DNA from: Litsea cubeba
Lineage: Eukaryota > Streptophyta > Magnoliopsida > Laurales > Lauraceae
Direction of reading: 5' to 3'
Assembly: GCA_012931725.1 (NCBI GenBank)
Contig: CM022948.1
Span: 17,722,040-17,786,039 of the forward strand
Length of the DNA: 64,000 bases
The notes beneath the pieces were generated by a model. That model was not told the origin of the DNA and did not search any database. It saw only the letters and a list, made by a program, of their open reading frames with translations. The translations under genes and the position numbers were made by a program. Below are positions 31,901-43,499 of the stretch, in pieces (position 1 is the stretch's first letter; every line of letters begins with the position of its first letter).

Positions 31901-34900
31901 CTTGACAACAAATAAAGCTTACGAGAAAAAATAAAGCCCTGAGAAAAAATAAAGCCCTGGAGAAAAAATAAATCCCTGAGAAAAAATAAAGCCTTTGAAA
32001 AAAATAAAGCCCTCGAGAAAAAATAAAGCCCTTGAGAAAAATAAAAGCCCTGAGAAAAAATGAAGCCCATGAGAAAAAAATAAAAGCCATGAGGAAAAAC
32101 AATGCCCTCGATAAAAAACAAAGCCCTCGAGAAAAAAATAAAGCCCTGAGAAAAAATTATAGCCTGAAAAATAAGCCCTAAGAAAAAATAAAGCCCTTGA
32201 GAAAAAATAAAGCCCACGAGAAAAAATAAAGCCCTAAGAAAAAATAAAGCCCTGAGAAAAAATAAAGCCCTTGAGAAAAATTAAAGCCCTGAGAAAAAAC
32301 GAAGCCTTCGAGAAAAAATAAAGCCCTCGAGAAAAAGTAAAGCCCAGAGAAAAAATAAAGCCCTTGAGAAAAAATAAAGCCCTGAGAAAAAACAAAGCCC
32401 TCGAGAAATTATAAAGCTCAGAGAAAAAAAATAGCCCTGAGAAAAAATAAAGCCCTCGAGAAAAAATAAAGCCCGGAGAAAAAATAAAGCCCATGAGAAA
32501 AAATAAAGCCCTGAGAAGAAATAAAGCCCTGGAGAAAAAATAAAGCCCTGAGAAAAAATAAAGCCCTTCAGAAAAAATAAAGCCCTCGAAAAAAAATAAA
32601 GCCCTCAGAAAAAAAAAAGCCCTTGAGAAAAATTAAAGCCCTGAGAAAAAATGAAGCCCTCGAGAAAAAATAAAGCCCTCGAGAAAAATTAAAGCCTAGA
32701 GAAAAAATAAAGCCCTTAAGAAAAAATAAAGCCCAGCGAAAAAACAAAGCCCTCGAGAAAAAATAAAGCCCTGAGAAAAAATAAAGCCCTTGCGGAAAAT
32801 TAAAGCACAGAGAAAAAATGAAGCCCTTGAGAAAAATAAAGACCTCGAGAAAAAGTAAAGCCCACAGAAAAAATAAAGTCCCTCGAGAAAAAGTAAAACC
32901 CTACGAAAAAAACAAATCCCTCAAGAAAAAATGAAGCCCTGAGAAAAAATAAAGCCCTCAGAAAAAATAAAGCCCTCGAGAAAAAATAAAGCCCTGAGAA
33001 AAAATAAAGCCCACGAGAAAAAATAAAGCCCTGAGAAAAAATAAAGCCCTGGAGAAAAAATTAATCCCTGAGAAAAAATAAAGCCTTTGAGAAAAAATAA
33101 AGCCCTCGAGAAAAAATAAAGCCCTCGAGAAAAGTAAAGCCCAGAGAAAAAATAAAGCCTTTGAGAAAAATTAAAGCCCTGCGAAAAAACAAAGCCCTCG
33201 AGAAAAAATAAAGCCCTGAGAAAAAAATATAGTTCTTAGAAAAAATAAAGCCCTAAGAAAAAATAAAGCCCTCGAGAAAAACTAAGGCCTAGAGAACAAA
33301 TAAAGCCCGCGAGAAAAAATAAAGCTCTGAGAAAAAATAAAGCCCTCGAGAAAAAATAAAGCCCTGAGAAAAAATAAAGCCCTGAAAAAAAATAAAGCCC
33401 TGAGAAAAAATAAATCCCTCGAGAAAAAATAAAGCCCTGAGAAAAAATAAAGCCCTCGAGCAAAAATAAAGCCCTCGAGAAAAAATAAAGCCCCGAGAAA
33501 AAATAAAGCCCTGAGAAAAAACAAAGCCCTGAGAAAAAAAAAGACCTCGAGAAAAAATAAGACCCTCAATAAAAAATTAAGCCCTACAGAAAAGTAAAGC
33601 TCGGAGAAAAAATAAAGCCCTTGAAAAAAATTAAGTCCCTGAGAAAAAATGAAGCCCTAAAGAAAAAATAAAGCCCTCGAGAAAAAATAAATCCCTGAGA
33701 AAAAATAAAGCCCTGAGGAAAAACAAAGCCCTCGAGAAAAAATTAAAGCCCTGACAAAAAATAAAGCCCAAGAAAAAATAAGGCCCTGAGAAAAAATAAA
33801 TCCCTCGAGAAAAAATAAAGCCCTTAGAAAAAATAAAGCCCTGAGAAAAAATAAATCCCTCGAGCAAAAATAAAGCCATGGGAAAAAATAAAGCCCTCGA
33901 GAAAAATAAAACCAAGAGAAAAAAAGAAAGCCCTCGAGAAAAAATAAAGCCCTAGAGAGAAAATAAAGCCTTCGAGAAAAAATAAATCCCTGAGAAAAAA
34001 TAAGCCTCGATAAAAAACAAAGCCCTGAGAAAAAATAAACCCCTGGATAAAAAATAAAGCCCTGAGAAAAAGCCCTTGAGAAAAAATAAAGCCCTTGAGA
34101 AAAATTAAAGCCCTGAGAAAAAAAGAAGCCCTCGAGAAAAAATAAAGCCCCTAGAGAAAAAGTAAAGTCCGGAGAAAAAATAAAGCCCTTGAGAAAAAAT
34201 AAAGCCCTGAGAAAAAACAAAGCCCTCGAGAAAAAATAAAGCCTTGAGAAAAAAATATAGCCCTGAGAAAAAATAAAGCCCTAAGAAAAAATAAAGCCCT
34301 CGAGAAAAAATAAAGCCCTGAGAAAAAATAAAGCCCTCGAGAAAAAATAAAGCCCTGAGAAAAAATAAAACCCTGTAGAAAAAATAAAGCCCTGAGAAAA
34401 AATAAAGCCCTTGAGAAAAAATAAAGCCCTCGAGAAAAAATAAAGCCCTGAGAAAAAATAAAGCCCTTGAGAAAAATAAAAGCCCTGAGAAAAAATGAAG
34501 CCCTTGAGAAAAAACAAAGCCCTCAAGAAAAAGTAAAGCCCTGAGAAAAAATAAAGCCCTTGAGAAAAAATAAAGCCCTGGGAAAAAACAAAGCCCTCGA
34601 GAAAAAATAAAGCCCTGAGAAAAAATTATAGCCCTGAGAAAAAATAAAGCCCTAAGAAAAAATAAAGCCCTTGAGAAAAAATAAAGCCCACGAGAAAAAA
34701 TAAAGCCCTAAGAAAAAATAAAGCCCTGAGAAAAAATAAAGCCCTTGAGAAAAAATAAAGACCTCGAGAAAAAATAAAGCCCTGGGAAAAAATAAAGCTC
34801 TGAGAAAAAATAAAGCCCCTTAGAAAAAATAAATCCTTGAGAAAAAATAAAGCCTAGAGAAAAAATAAAGCCCTTGAGAAAAAATAAAGCCCTGGAGAAA

Positions 34901-37149
34901 AAATAAAGCCCTGAGAAAAAATAAAGCCCTTGAGAAAAAATAAAGCCCTGAGAAAAAACGAAGCCCCCGAGAAAAAATAAAGCCTTCGAGAAAAAGTAAA
35001 GCCCAGAGAAAAAATAAAGCCCTTGAGAAAAATAAAGCCCTGAGAAAAAACAAAGCCCTCGAGAAAAAATAAAGCCCAAAGAAAAAAATATAGCCCTGAG
35101 AAAAAATAAAGCCCTCAGAAAAAATAAAGCCCTAGAGAAAAAATGAAGCCCTGAGAAAAAATAAAGCCCACGAGAAAAAATAAAGCCCTGAGAAAAAATA
35201 AAGCCCTCGAGAAAAAATAAAGCCCTCGAGAAAAAATAAAGCCCTTGAGAAAAATTGAAGCCCTGAGAAAAAATGAAGCCCTCGAGAAAAAATAAAGCCC
35301 TCGAGAAAAAATAAAGCCCAGAGAAAAATAAAGCCCCTGAGAAAAATTAAAGCCCTGTGAAAAAAAATAAAACCCTCGAGAAAAAATAAAGCCCTGAGAA
35401 AAAAATAAAGCCCTGAGAAAAATAAAGCCCTAAGAAAAATAAAGCCCTCGAGAAAAAATAAAGCCCTGAGAAAAAATAAAGCCTACGAGAAAAAATAAAG
35501 CCCTGAGAAAAAATAAAACCCTTGAGAAAAAATAAAGCCCTGAGAAAAAATAAAGCCCTAAGAAAAAATAAAGCCCTCGAGAAAAAATAAAGCCCTGAGA
35601 AAAAATAAAGCCCCCGAGAAAAAATAAAGCCCTAAAAAAAATAAAGCCCTGTGAAAAAATAAAGCCCTTGAGAAAAAATAAAGCCCTTGAGAAAAAAAAA
35701 GCCCTTTAGAAAAAATAAAGCCGTGGGAAAAAATAAAGCCCTGAGAGAAAATAAAGCCCTGGGAAAAAATAAAGCCCTGAGAAAAAATACAGCCCTACAT
35801 AAAAATAAAGCCCTGAGAAAAAATAATGAACTGAGAAAAAATAAAGCCCTGGGAAAAGATAAAGCCCTAGAGAAAAATAAAACCCTCGAGAAAAGATAAA
35901 GCCCTGAGAAAAAATAAAGCCCTCGAGAAAAAATAAATACCTGAGAAAAAATAAAGCCCTAATAAAAAATAAAGCCCTCGAGAAAAAAGAAAGCACTGAG
36001 AAAAAATAATGCCCCCGAGAAAAAATGAAGCCCTAAAAAAAAATAAAGCCCTGTGAAAAATAAAGCCCTTGAGAAAAAAAGCCCTTTAGAAAAAATAAAG
36101 CCCTTGAGAAAAAATATAGCCCTGAGAAAAAATAAAGCCCTGGGAAAAAATAAAGCCCTTGAGAAAAAATAAAGCCCTGAGAAAAAATAAAGCCCTGGGA
36201 AAAAAAAACCCCTGAGAAAAAATAAAGCCCTACAAAAAAATAAAGCCCTGAGAAAAAATAATGAACTGAGAAAAAATAAAGCCCTGGGAAAAAATAAAGC
36301 CCTAGAGAAAAAATAAAGCCCTCGAGAAAAAATAAAGCCCTGAGAAAAAATAAAGCCCTCGAGAAAAAAATAAAACCCTCGATAAAAAATAAAGCCCTGA
36401 GAAAAAATAAAGCCCTACATAAAAAATAAAGCCCTAAGAAAAAAAAAACCATTTAAAAAAAATAAAGCCCTCGAGAAAAAAATAAAGCCCCTGAGAAAAA
36501 AATAAAGCCCTGAGAAAAAATAAAGCCCGGAGAAAAAATAAAGCCCTTAGAAAAAATAAAGCTCTCGAGAAAAAATAAAGCCCTGAGAAAAAAATAAAGC
36601 CCTGAGAAAAATAAAGCCCTGAGAAAAAATAAAGCCCACGAGAAAAAATAAAGCCCTGAGAAAAAATAAAACCCTTGAGAAAAAATAAAGCCCTGAGAAA
36701 AAATAAAGCCCTAAGAAAAAATAAAGCCCTCGAGAAAAAATAAAGCCCTGAGAAAAAATAAAGCCCCCGAGAAAAAATAAAGCCCTAAAAAAAATAAAGC
36801 CCTGTGAAAAAATAAAGCCGTTGAGAAAAAATAAAGCCCTTGAGAAAAAAAAGCCCTTTAGAAAAAATAAAGCCCTGGGAAAAAATAAAGCCCTGAGAGA
36901 AAATAAAGCCCTGGGAAAAAATAAAGCCCTGAGAAAAAATACAGCCCTACATAAAAATAAAGCCCTGAGAAAAAATAATGAACTGAAAAAAAATAAAGCC
37001 CTGGGAAAAAATAAAGCCATAGAGAAAAATAAAGCCCTGAGAAAAAATAAAGGCCTCGAGAAAAAATAAAATCCTGAGAAAAAATAAAGCCCTAATAAAA
37101 AATAAAGCCCACGAGAAAAAATGAAGCCCTAAAAAAAAATAAAACCCTG
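28924..37149. repeat. 18-19 bp minisatellite, block 2 (~8.2 kb)
   Basis: Same unit as block 1, continuous with it before the LTR inserted. This block shows the clearest mosaic order. The variants ATTAAAG, ATGAAG, AGTAAAGCCCAGAG, ACAAAG and ATATAG recur in that order many times (for example 29600-29900, 30270-30480, 31200-31370, 32620-32820 and 34080-34290). Confidence 0.98.
35440..37060. repeat. Large tandem duplication inside minisatellite (~1.15 kb step)
   Basis: A variant string with GCCCCCGAG, CCCTAAAAAAAATAAAG, CCCTGTG, CCCTTTAG, AATACAGCCCTACAT and AATAATGAACTGAG occurs from about 35440 to 35870. It recurs nearly unchanged from about 36595 to 37020; GCCCCCGAG is at 35610 and 36763, an offset of 1153 bp. 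A more diverged copy lies in between (36011-36300). This shows amplification of blocks of many units, not only of single units. Confidence 0.8.
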
Positions 37150-39780
37150 CAGTATTTTTCCGGCTTGTCAGATGGCGTTTGGAGAGCAGCTTGCTTTGGT
37201 GCCAGCTCTTTACTCCTACCTGTGTACCGAACTGCAGGCTGCTGCTTTTTTGGTTCGGCTTGGGCTCCCCATGAATAGGGTATTTTCAGCCCATATCTTT
37301 TATTCGTGGTATGTATACCACTGTCCTGGCTTCCACCGGCTGGGTGCTGCACAGGATGATGATCCTCTGATGATTCGACTGGCTAAGGGCAAAGCCGTGT
37401 CTGAATCACTTTTGTTTGCCCGCATGAGGATCCGACGGTTCAGGGACGTCGAGATGGGGCAGTCTTCAGTGAAGCTTTCTCCGGAGTTGCGGAAGAAGGC
37501 TTTTGATTTTGGTGCCTCCCGAGACTCTACCAGGGCGGGGTCGGGAAGGCATTACTCCTTGACCAATGCAGAGAGAGAGTGGCTTTTCAGCATACGTGTC
37601 GGCACGATGGTGTACCGCAGACATCTTTTCGTCGACATCCAGCCGTATGTACCCTCTCGCTTTGCTTTGCAGTTGGGTTTTTCTCAAGGCGTTGTTAGAG
37701 CGCCTTCAAGTATGGTGAAGCGCTTTGGAGGCTTACAGGACGGGAGAAATGCATGGGCCTTCTACAGTGCTGAAGACACTACAGCCATGATTTCTTATCC
37801 TGTGTTGCTGACTTCCCGGACTGCCGGCTTTGCGAAGTGGTTCGCGGAGAGCTTTTCGGCATATCGGGGGCTTTCCAAGAAGGAGCTTGATGTGAAGCTG
37901 GCATCTGGAAAGGGCCTTGGAAAGTCGGATGGCGTCCGGCGAGAGGAAGTTTGGGCCTTCCTTTCTGGAGAGAAGCACAAGATAGGCTTTCTCGGTGACC
38001 AGGGCGTCATTGGTTCTGAAGCTGTTCGAGAAATACCTGATGAGGCTTTAGAGCAGCTAGAACAAGAGGAAGCCGAACTTGGCGCTTGGATGCAAGCGGC
38101 ACAGAGGCAAGCTTCCGTGGAGTCTACTGGCAAGAGTAGACCATCCAGTGAGGAGTCAAGTGGGAAACCTGACTCTGACAGCGGGGTAGGTTCCTTTAAG
38201 AAGCGAGCCCGCCGGGGTAAGAGGAGGAGGAGTTATCATCGCAGCAAGGGGCAGCATGAGGACACTCCTGACTTGGAAGTTCCTCTTACTATTAATGAGG
38301 ATGTGCCAGTGGATGCTGACGAGCCTCCAGAGAAGAGAAGCCGAGAAGAAGAGACCATCGGTGAAGGTATGATTCTTCCTTTTTCTCTTTCTATTTCTTT
38401 TCATGGGATTTTTCCATGTTCTGATTTGCTTCTTGTTTCTGCTTTTCTTTTCTTTCTTTTTTTTTTAGCAGAGGAAGACTTGGTGATGCCTGAGGGTCCC
38501 AACCGATGAGGTGGTGACGGATCCTGTCGGGGCACCTGAAGAAGAACCGAGGGACTCTGGAGTGAATCCAGAATCTCCAATTGGTATGACTTCTTTTGCT
38601 TTCTTTTTTTTGTGTCTGTGACTTGGTTTGCTAACATTTTTCTTCTCAGCTGACTTGCCACAGGATTCCAATGACTTCGAACCATCGATGGATGCAAATG
38701 TTGATGATGCTTTCGATGCATTCATGGAGGAAGAAAGTGTTCCGCCAGTCGTCGAGGAAGGTATTTTGCAGTAATAACCCTGATAGTGATTTTCAAACAG
38801 GATCATATTCATACCTTTTTGTGTTTCTTTGGCAGGTTTTGAAGTGACAGAGGAGGGTCCGCTGCTTCCTTCAGAACCAGAGCAAGGGATGCCAGAAGTT
38901 GATCCAGAGGTAGAGACTCCTGGGACCAGTTCTGACAATGTTGAGGAGATTCCTCGTGCTGAGATTCCTTCCCGAGCAGGAGCAGCTTCAACTGGAAAGA
39001 GTTCTTTTGTTACTCTTTCGACAGATGATGACATGAGCGGCCGACCAACGGAGTTGGGCGAGTCTTCAGCTGGGCCATCTCTTCTTTTTGCGAAGAAGGT
39101 GGTGGTGCGGGTTCTGAGCTCTTGGATCGAGACTCTCTTTTCTGGGCACTTGGAAGCCGGATTTGGCATGATCTAGCATGTGCAGGAGATTCTTAGTGAT
39201 GCCGAAGAAGCTGGTCTGGATGTCACAAGTGCCAGGGCGATCGTTGATAGGATCATTGAGCTGGGTGACAAGTGGTTTGAGACCATGGGTTTTCCTGATG
39301 ACCAGTTCTTTAAGGAGATGTTCCTGGACCCTGCTGATAAGGCTAAGTCTGACCTGGATGAGGCTACAGAAAGCAGGAAACAGGCAGTCCGAAAGAAGAA
39401 CTTAGAAGAGCTAACCATCATCGGGCTGACACATGACCTTAACATCCTTGACAGGGAGGTCGATGAGGCCAGGAAACGTCTTGAGCATCTGCAGGCACAA
39501 GTCGCTGCCAAGTGGACTGCCATAATAGAGGCTCGCGACAGGGAGAGTGCTCTGATTCGCCTGGTTGCAGATGCCAATCGAGTTCTTGAAAGGAAATCTG
39601 AAGAAAGCGAACGATGGCAAACTGCTCGGGATAAAGCTTCCCGGTGCGAAAGAAGGTTTACAGCCCACCCCAGCATCTCATGGCAGGTTCTTGAAGAAGC
39701 GTGCCTTGGAGTCCTTGACGGATGAGGCCAAAAGCTTGCTTAAGGAGCTGAACTCTTGGCTGGAGACCATTTTTGATTGA
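37150..39780 (+). pseudogene. Antisense, intron-containing gene of the Tat element (plant-mobile-domain-like), decayed
   Basis: Four exons by GT-AG signals: up to 38366, ~38469-38583, 38650-38760 and 38836-39780; introns are 102, 66 and 75 bp. Exon 1 has no true start because the minisatellite cuts it. Counted from the ATG at 37172, residues 1-250 resemble the plant mobile domain (LALVPALYSYL, AHIFYSWYVYHCPGF and RFALQLGFSQGV at 163-174). A basic, nuclear-signal-like cluster lies at 343-357. Exons 2-3 and the start of exon 4 encode an acidic linker, and exon 4 ends in a coiled coil (about 39330-39770). Lesions: a frame shift in exon 2, an in-frame TAG at 39174-39176 and a frame shift near 39680. 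Phases of exons 3 and 4 fit perfectly, which supports the splice model. Role in the element is unknown; the family match is by eye. Confidence 0.7.
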
Positions 39781-39810
39781 GCTCCTGTATACAGATACCA
39801 TCCTTCCCTT

Positions 39811-40012
39811 TTTTGGTACCACTTGTATTTTTTGGTACTTTTTTTTTTGTTGTGCTTGTGGGCACTTTCTTTTTTTTTTTGGTACCACATGTATTTTTTT
39901 TTGGTACTCTTTTTTTTATAGTGCTTGTGAACACTTTTTTTTTTGGTACCACATGTATTTTTTTTTGGTACTCTTTTTTTATAGTGCTTGTGAACACTTT
40001 CTTTTTGTTATC
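39811..40012 (+). repeat. ~68 bp tandem repeat, 3 copies
   Basis: Each copy has GGTACCAC.TGTATTTTTT, GGTACT, a T-run and GTGCTTGTG.ACACTTT. It lies just after the antisense gene, in the 3' region of the Tat element. Confidence 0.88.
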
Positions 40013-40110
40013 CCTATGCTCACTTGAATCTTTTTGTGATAAAAGTAATTGCTAAATGGGATTTGGTCAAAAGCTTGTCATTTTGTGAAAATCTTTTGTC
40101 AAATGTTTGT

Positions 40111-40368
40111 TTTGGCATGGAAGCCAGATTTTTGCTTGTGGCATGGAAGCCGATTTTGGCATGAGAGCCAGTTTTGGTGGCATTGATAGCCGGTTTGTGG
40201 CATTGATAGCCGGGTTTTTTTTTTTTGAAATCCAAGTTTTTTTTTTGTTTGTGGCATTGATAGCCGGTTTTGATTTGGTGGCATTGATAGCCGGTTTTGA
40301 TTTGGTGGCATTGATAGCCGGTTTGTGGCATTTATAGCCTGTTTTGATGGCATTTATAGCCGATTTGG
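40111..40368 (+). repeat. ~27 bp tandem repeat with GGC...GCC core, ~10 copies
   Basis: The core GGCATTGATAGCCGG with T-rich spacers is repeated. Early copies read GGCATGGAAGCC or GGCATGAGAGCC, and the last read GGCATTTATAGCC. The GGC/GCC arms stay constant while the middle varies, so a small hairpin is possible. Confidence 0.85.
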
Positions 40369-40380
40369 TTTTCAAAAATA

Positions 40381-40843
40381 CAAGTATCGACTAAAAGTCG
40401 CCTCCCTGCTGAATGTTCTTGCAAGTATCGATGGAATGTCGCATCCTTGCTCATTCGGTTGCGAGTATCGATGGAATGTCGCATCCTCGCGGATTTGGGT
40501 GCAAGTATCGATGGAATGTCGCATCCTTGCTTTTCAAAAATTTTGGTTTTGCGGGTACTGACTTGATGTCGTTTCCCCATGATTTTTGAAATTTGTGGTT
40601 TTCTCGAACCTTTGAAAATTTGGGTTGTGGATATCAACTGAAATGTTGCGTCTCCACGGTTTTTTAGGTTTTTTCGAACCTTTGAAAATTTGGGTTGTGG
40701 ATATCAACTGAAATGTTGCGTCTCCACAGTTTTGGATTTTGCAAGTATCGACGAAATGTCGCTTCCCTGCGATTTTGGAAGTGTCGAACGTGGTTCGCTT
40801 GCTTCCGATTTGTGCGAGTATCGACTAAGCGTCGCTTCCTCGC
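40381..40843 (+). repeat. Nine tandem hairpins with co-varying stems
   Basis: Unit type: GCAAG-TAT-CGAC-loop-GTCG-4 nt-CTTGC. Outer stems: GCAAG/CTTGC (40421-40450 and 40501-40530), GCGAG/CTCGC (40461-40490 and 40814-40843) and GTGGA/TCCAC (40627-40657 and 40697-40727). Inner stems: CGAC/GTCG (40388-40400, 40749-40761 and 40822-40834), CAAC/GTTG (40635-40648 and again in the next copy) and CGAT/GTCG. Copies at 40381, 40551 and 40741 have weaker outer stems. Paired changes on both sides point to a conserved fold. T:G pairs occur in plus-strand reading; they would be wobble pairs in plus-strand RNA but A:C mismatches on the other strand. Confidence 0.85.
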
Positions 40844-40849
40844 GGTTTT

Positions 40850-41202
40850 TTGAAAAACCATTTTTTTTTGTTTAAAGACACGAGGGTCATAAGTTTTGAC
40901 CTAAAACCATTTTGGCGGTAAAAGGCAGGGTGGACTAGGGTGGAAATCCCTGAATCCGGATTTTGTTTCAAACCAGGAATTTTGGGTTCAAGGGTTGAAA
41001 ATTTTGGTCAAGTTAGGGAAAGGTTCCTAAACTTGGATTTTTTTTTTTGAACAATGAAACGATGAAAGTAAGCATTGTTTTACATTTCTAGAAATTTCAA
41101 CATTTGATATGAAAATTCTAAAAAAGGGTGGGTTTAGCGAGCGTGTACCTGGAAACCGGTTTTGGCCATACAGGCATTGCTCTTACCCAGTTGGGTAAGT
41201 CT
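40850..41202. other. Remainder of Tat 3' region, non-coding
   Basis: No gene, repeat or signal was recognised between the hairpin series and the end of integrase. Confidence 0.5.
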
Positions 41203-42304
41203 TCAAGGGTAGTACCGTTTTAAGAACTTGCCGTTGATGGGCAGCATACATCTGTCACCTTCCATGTTTAGGAGTGCGTATGCGCCATTGGAGAAAACCT
41301 TGTCGATGACGTAGGGTCCCTCCCATTTTGGCTCAAATTTTCCTTTGGACTTGTGAGCGAAGACCATTGGTCTTTTTACCGCAAGAACCAAGTCACTCTT
41401 TTTGTAAGCGCGTTGCCTGACCTTTTTATCGAATGATCCTGCCATGCGTGCTTGGTAAAGTTCAATGCTTTGTTGAGCTTCGAGCCGTCTCTCATCGAGA
41501 TTGTCCAGCTCATGGAGTCGCAATTTGACATTGCTTTCTTGAGTCATGTCATTTTGCAAGGATACCCTCAAGGAAGGAATTTGTACTTCCAAGGGTACGA
41601 CAGCTTCGCATCCATAGACCAAGGAGAATGGTGTGCTATGGGTTGGTCCTCGAACGGTGGTTCGATAGGCCCACAAAGCTTCAGACATTTTGTCGCTCCA
41701 GTCTCTTTTGTGACTAGAGACCATTTTTTTGAGGATTTTGCAGAGTGTCTTGTTGAAAGCTTCTGCTAACCCGTTTGCTGCCGGATTGTATGGAGTCGAA
41801 GGACAGCTTTGGATTTTGTATTTGTCGCAGAACCTGTAGAATCGATGATCCCGGAACTGTGGTCCGTTATCGTGGACGAATCTTTTGGGTATGCCGAAAC
41901 GAACAAATAATGTTGGTGCGCAGGAACTGAAGGACTGATGAGGTCTTCATTTCGTTAAACGCAAATGCTTCTGACCACTTGGAGAAATAATCCGTAGCGG
42001 CAAAGATGAAGCGATGACCTTTGCTCGAAGGGGGAGAAATAGGACCTATGATGTCCATACCCCAGGCTTCGAAAGGCCATGAAATCGCTGTAGGATGCAG
42101 CCATTCTGGAGGCATGTGAATGTAATCTCCATGAACTTGGCACTGTTGGCAGCGCTTAGCAAACTGCATTGCGTCAGCTACCATGGTAAGCCAGTAATAT
42201 CCTAACCTTTTTATCTGATCATAGAGCTTAGGACTAGCTTGATGGGCTCCACAAAGGCCAGCATGAACTTCTTTGAGTGTTTTTTCAGCCTCTTGTTGTG
42301 ACAA
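41203..42304 (-). pseudogene. Tat integrase, frame-shifted
   Basis: The N-terminal zinc-binding domain is readable (HAGLCGAH ... RCQQCQ, about 42130-42270), followed by the core with WGMDIIGPI (first catalytic Asp). The frame is lost after the core start. The next part is readable in another frame, with VHDNGPQF and NPAANGLAEAFN (second Asp and Glu), and then resumes in the open frame 41724-41203. That frame contains the EALWAYRTT..TPFSLVYG segment and the GPY/F module (PKWEGPYVI). The stop at 41203 is the natural end of pol. All three catalytic residues remain but the frame does not. Confidence 0.88.
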
Positions 42305-42618
42305 GCAGCGTAGAAGTACTCCGTTAAAGGATTTCCTGTAGAAGATTTTGAAAGAATATCCAAATGAAAGCTCGGGGCTCGCCTTTGAACGCTTACCCGT
42401 TCTTTTGTATTTTCAGGTAGGATTCCGAACATAGTGTAATCAATGAACGGATCCCTCCAGTCGCCGATTGAAGTTTGAAGGATTGAATCCGACTTCCGAC
42501 CACTTGGTGGCATTCAGCAACTGCTTGGGTGTGTTAAGAGGAGGAAGGATTCTTCTTTCGCACACTGTGATTTGCATGTTTTCCCCTTCCTGGATTGCCA
42601 TGGATGCGGCAAGTCCGG

Positions 42619-42990
42619 CTAGGGCATCTGCACGTATTTTTCACCTCTACGAATGTGGGTGATGTGACAGATGTCAAACTTTTGCAGAAGTGATTGTGCC
42701 TTGTTGTAGTAGGGCAACAAATCTGGCTTCCTGACTTCAAATTTCTGATTCATCTGGTTGACGATCAGTTGAGAGTCTCCAAAGACTTCCAGCATGGTGA
42801 TACAGGATTCGATGGCGAGTTCCAATCCTAAGATCAGAGCTTGATATTCAGCTGCATTGTTTGTGCATGGTTCCAGTAGCGAAAAAGCATGTGGAATCAT
42901 GTATTTGTAGGGGCTAACAAAGAGGATGCCAACTCCCGAGATCAGCTATCTTTTTTCATTTGTTCTGGTTGCACCGTCAAAGTACATGTC
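42619..42990 (-). pseudogene. Second, archaeal-type RNase H of Tat element, broken
   Basis: It starts with WDMYFDGATRTN at the end of the preceding frame (~42990-42950) and continues as CTNNAAEYQALILGLELA and FGDSQLIVNQ in another frame. These are the catalytic D, E and D blocks of this domain. Its presence after the first RNase H is diagnostic of Tat elements. Confidence 0.85.
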
Positions 42991-42999
42991 CCAGGAAGC

Positions 43000-43425
43000 A
43001 TTTTGTGAGAAAGTCTCAACATTGTAGACTGGTTCGTCTGGGAGATCATCTCTGAGTGGAGAGTCTTTAGGCAATGGATGCTCTGCAAGGAAGTCTGCTA
43101 GAGCTTGCCCATTGATTGCCTTTTGTGGTACATACCTAATATCAAATTGTGACAGAATGATGGACCATTTTGCCAGTCGAGCGTTGAGAGAACCTGCCTT
43201 TGTGACAAGGACCTTCAAAAGGTTGACCCTCGAGATCAGGTAGACTGTGTTGGAAAGCAAGTAGTGACGCAGCTTTTGTACGGCGAACATCACTGCAAGG
43301 CATTCTTTTTCGACTGGAGAGTAGCGATGCTCTGCACCTACTAGCATGCGGCTGAGGTAATATAGAGCAGCTTCTTTTCTCTGATCATTTTTCTTGCGCA
43401 AGCAGAGCTCCCAAAGAGTGATCAA
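43000..43425 (-). pseudogene. Tat pol RNase H
   Basis: AALYYLSRML, AEHRYSPVEKECLAVMFAVQ, LRHYLLSNTVYLIS and FDIRYVPQKAINGQALADFLA follow each other in one frame. This is the usual RNase H joined to RT in gypsy elements. It is open over this stretch but isolated by frame shifts on both sides. Confidence 0.87.
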
Positions 43426-43499
43426 GGGCTCTTGTGTACAAGATGAATGGTTTTCCAGTGGTAGGAGCAGCTAACACTGGAGGTTTTGTCAGGTATGAC

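Noticed and set aside
35687..37069. Two plus-strand frames rich in K, N and A (35687-35899 and 36821-37069)
   Set aside because: They arise where a local variant string lacks in-frame TAA, and they duplicate with the 1.15 kb block. No gene features.
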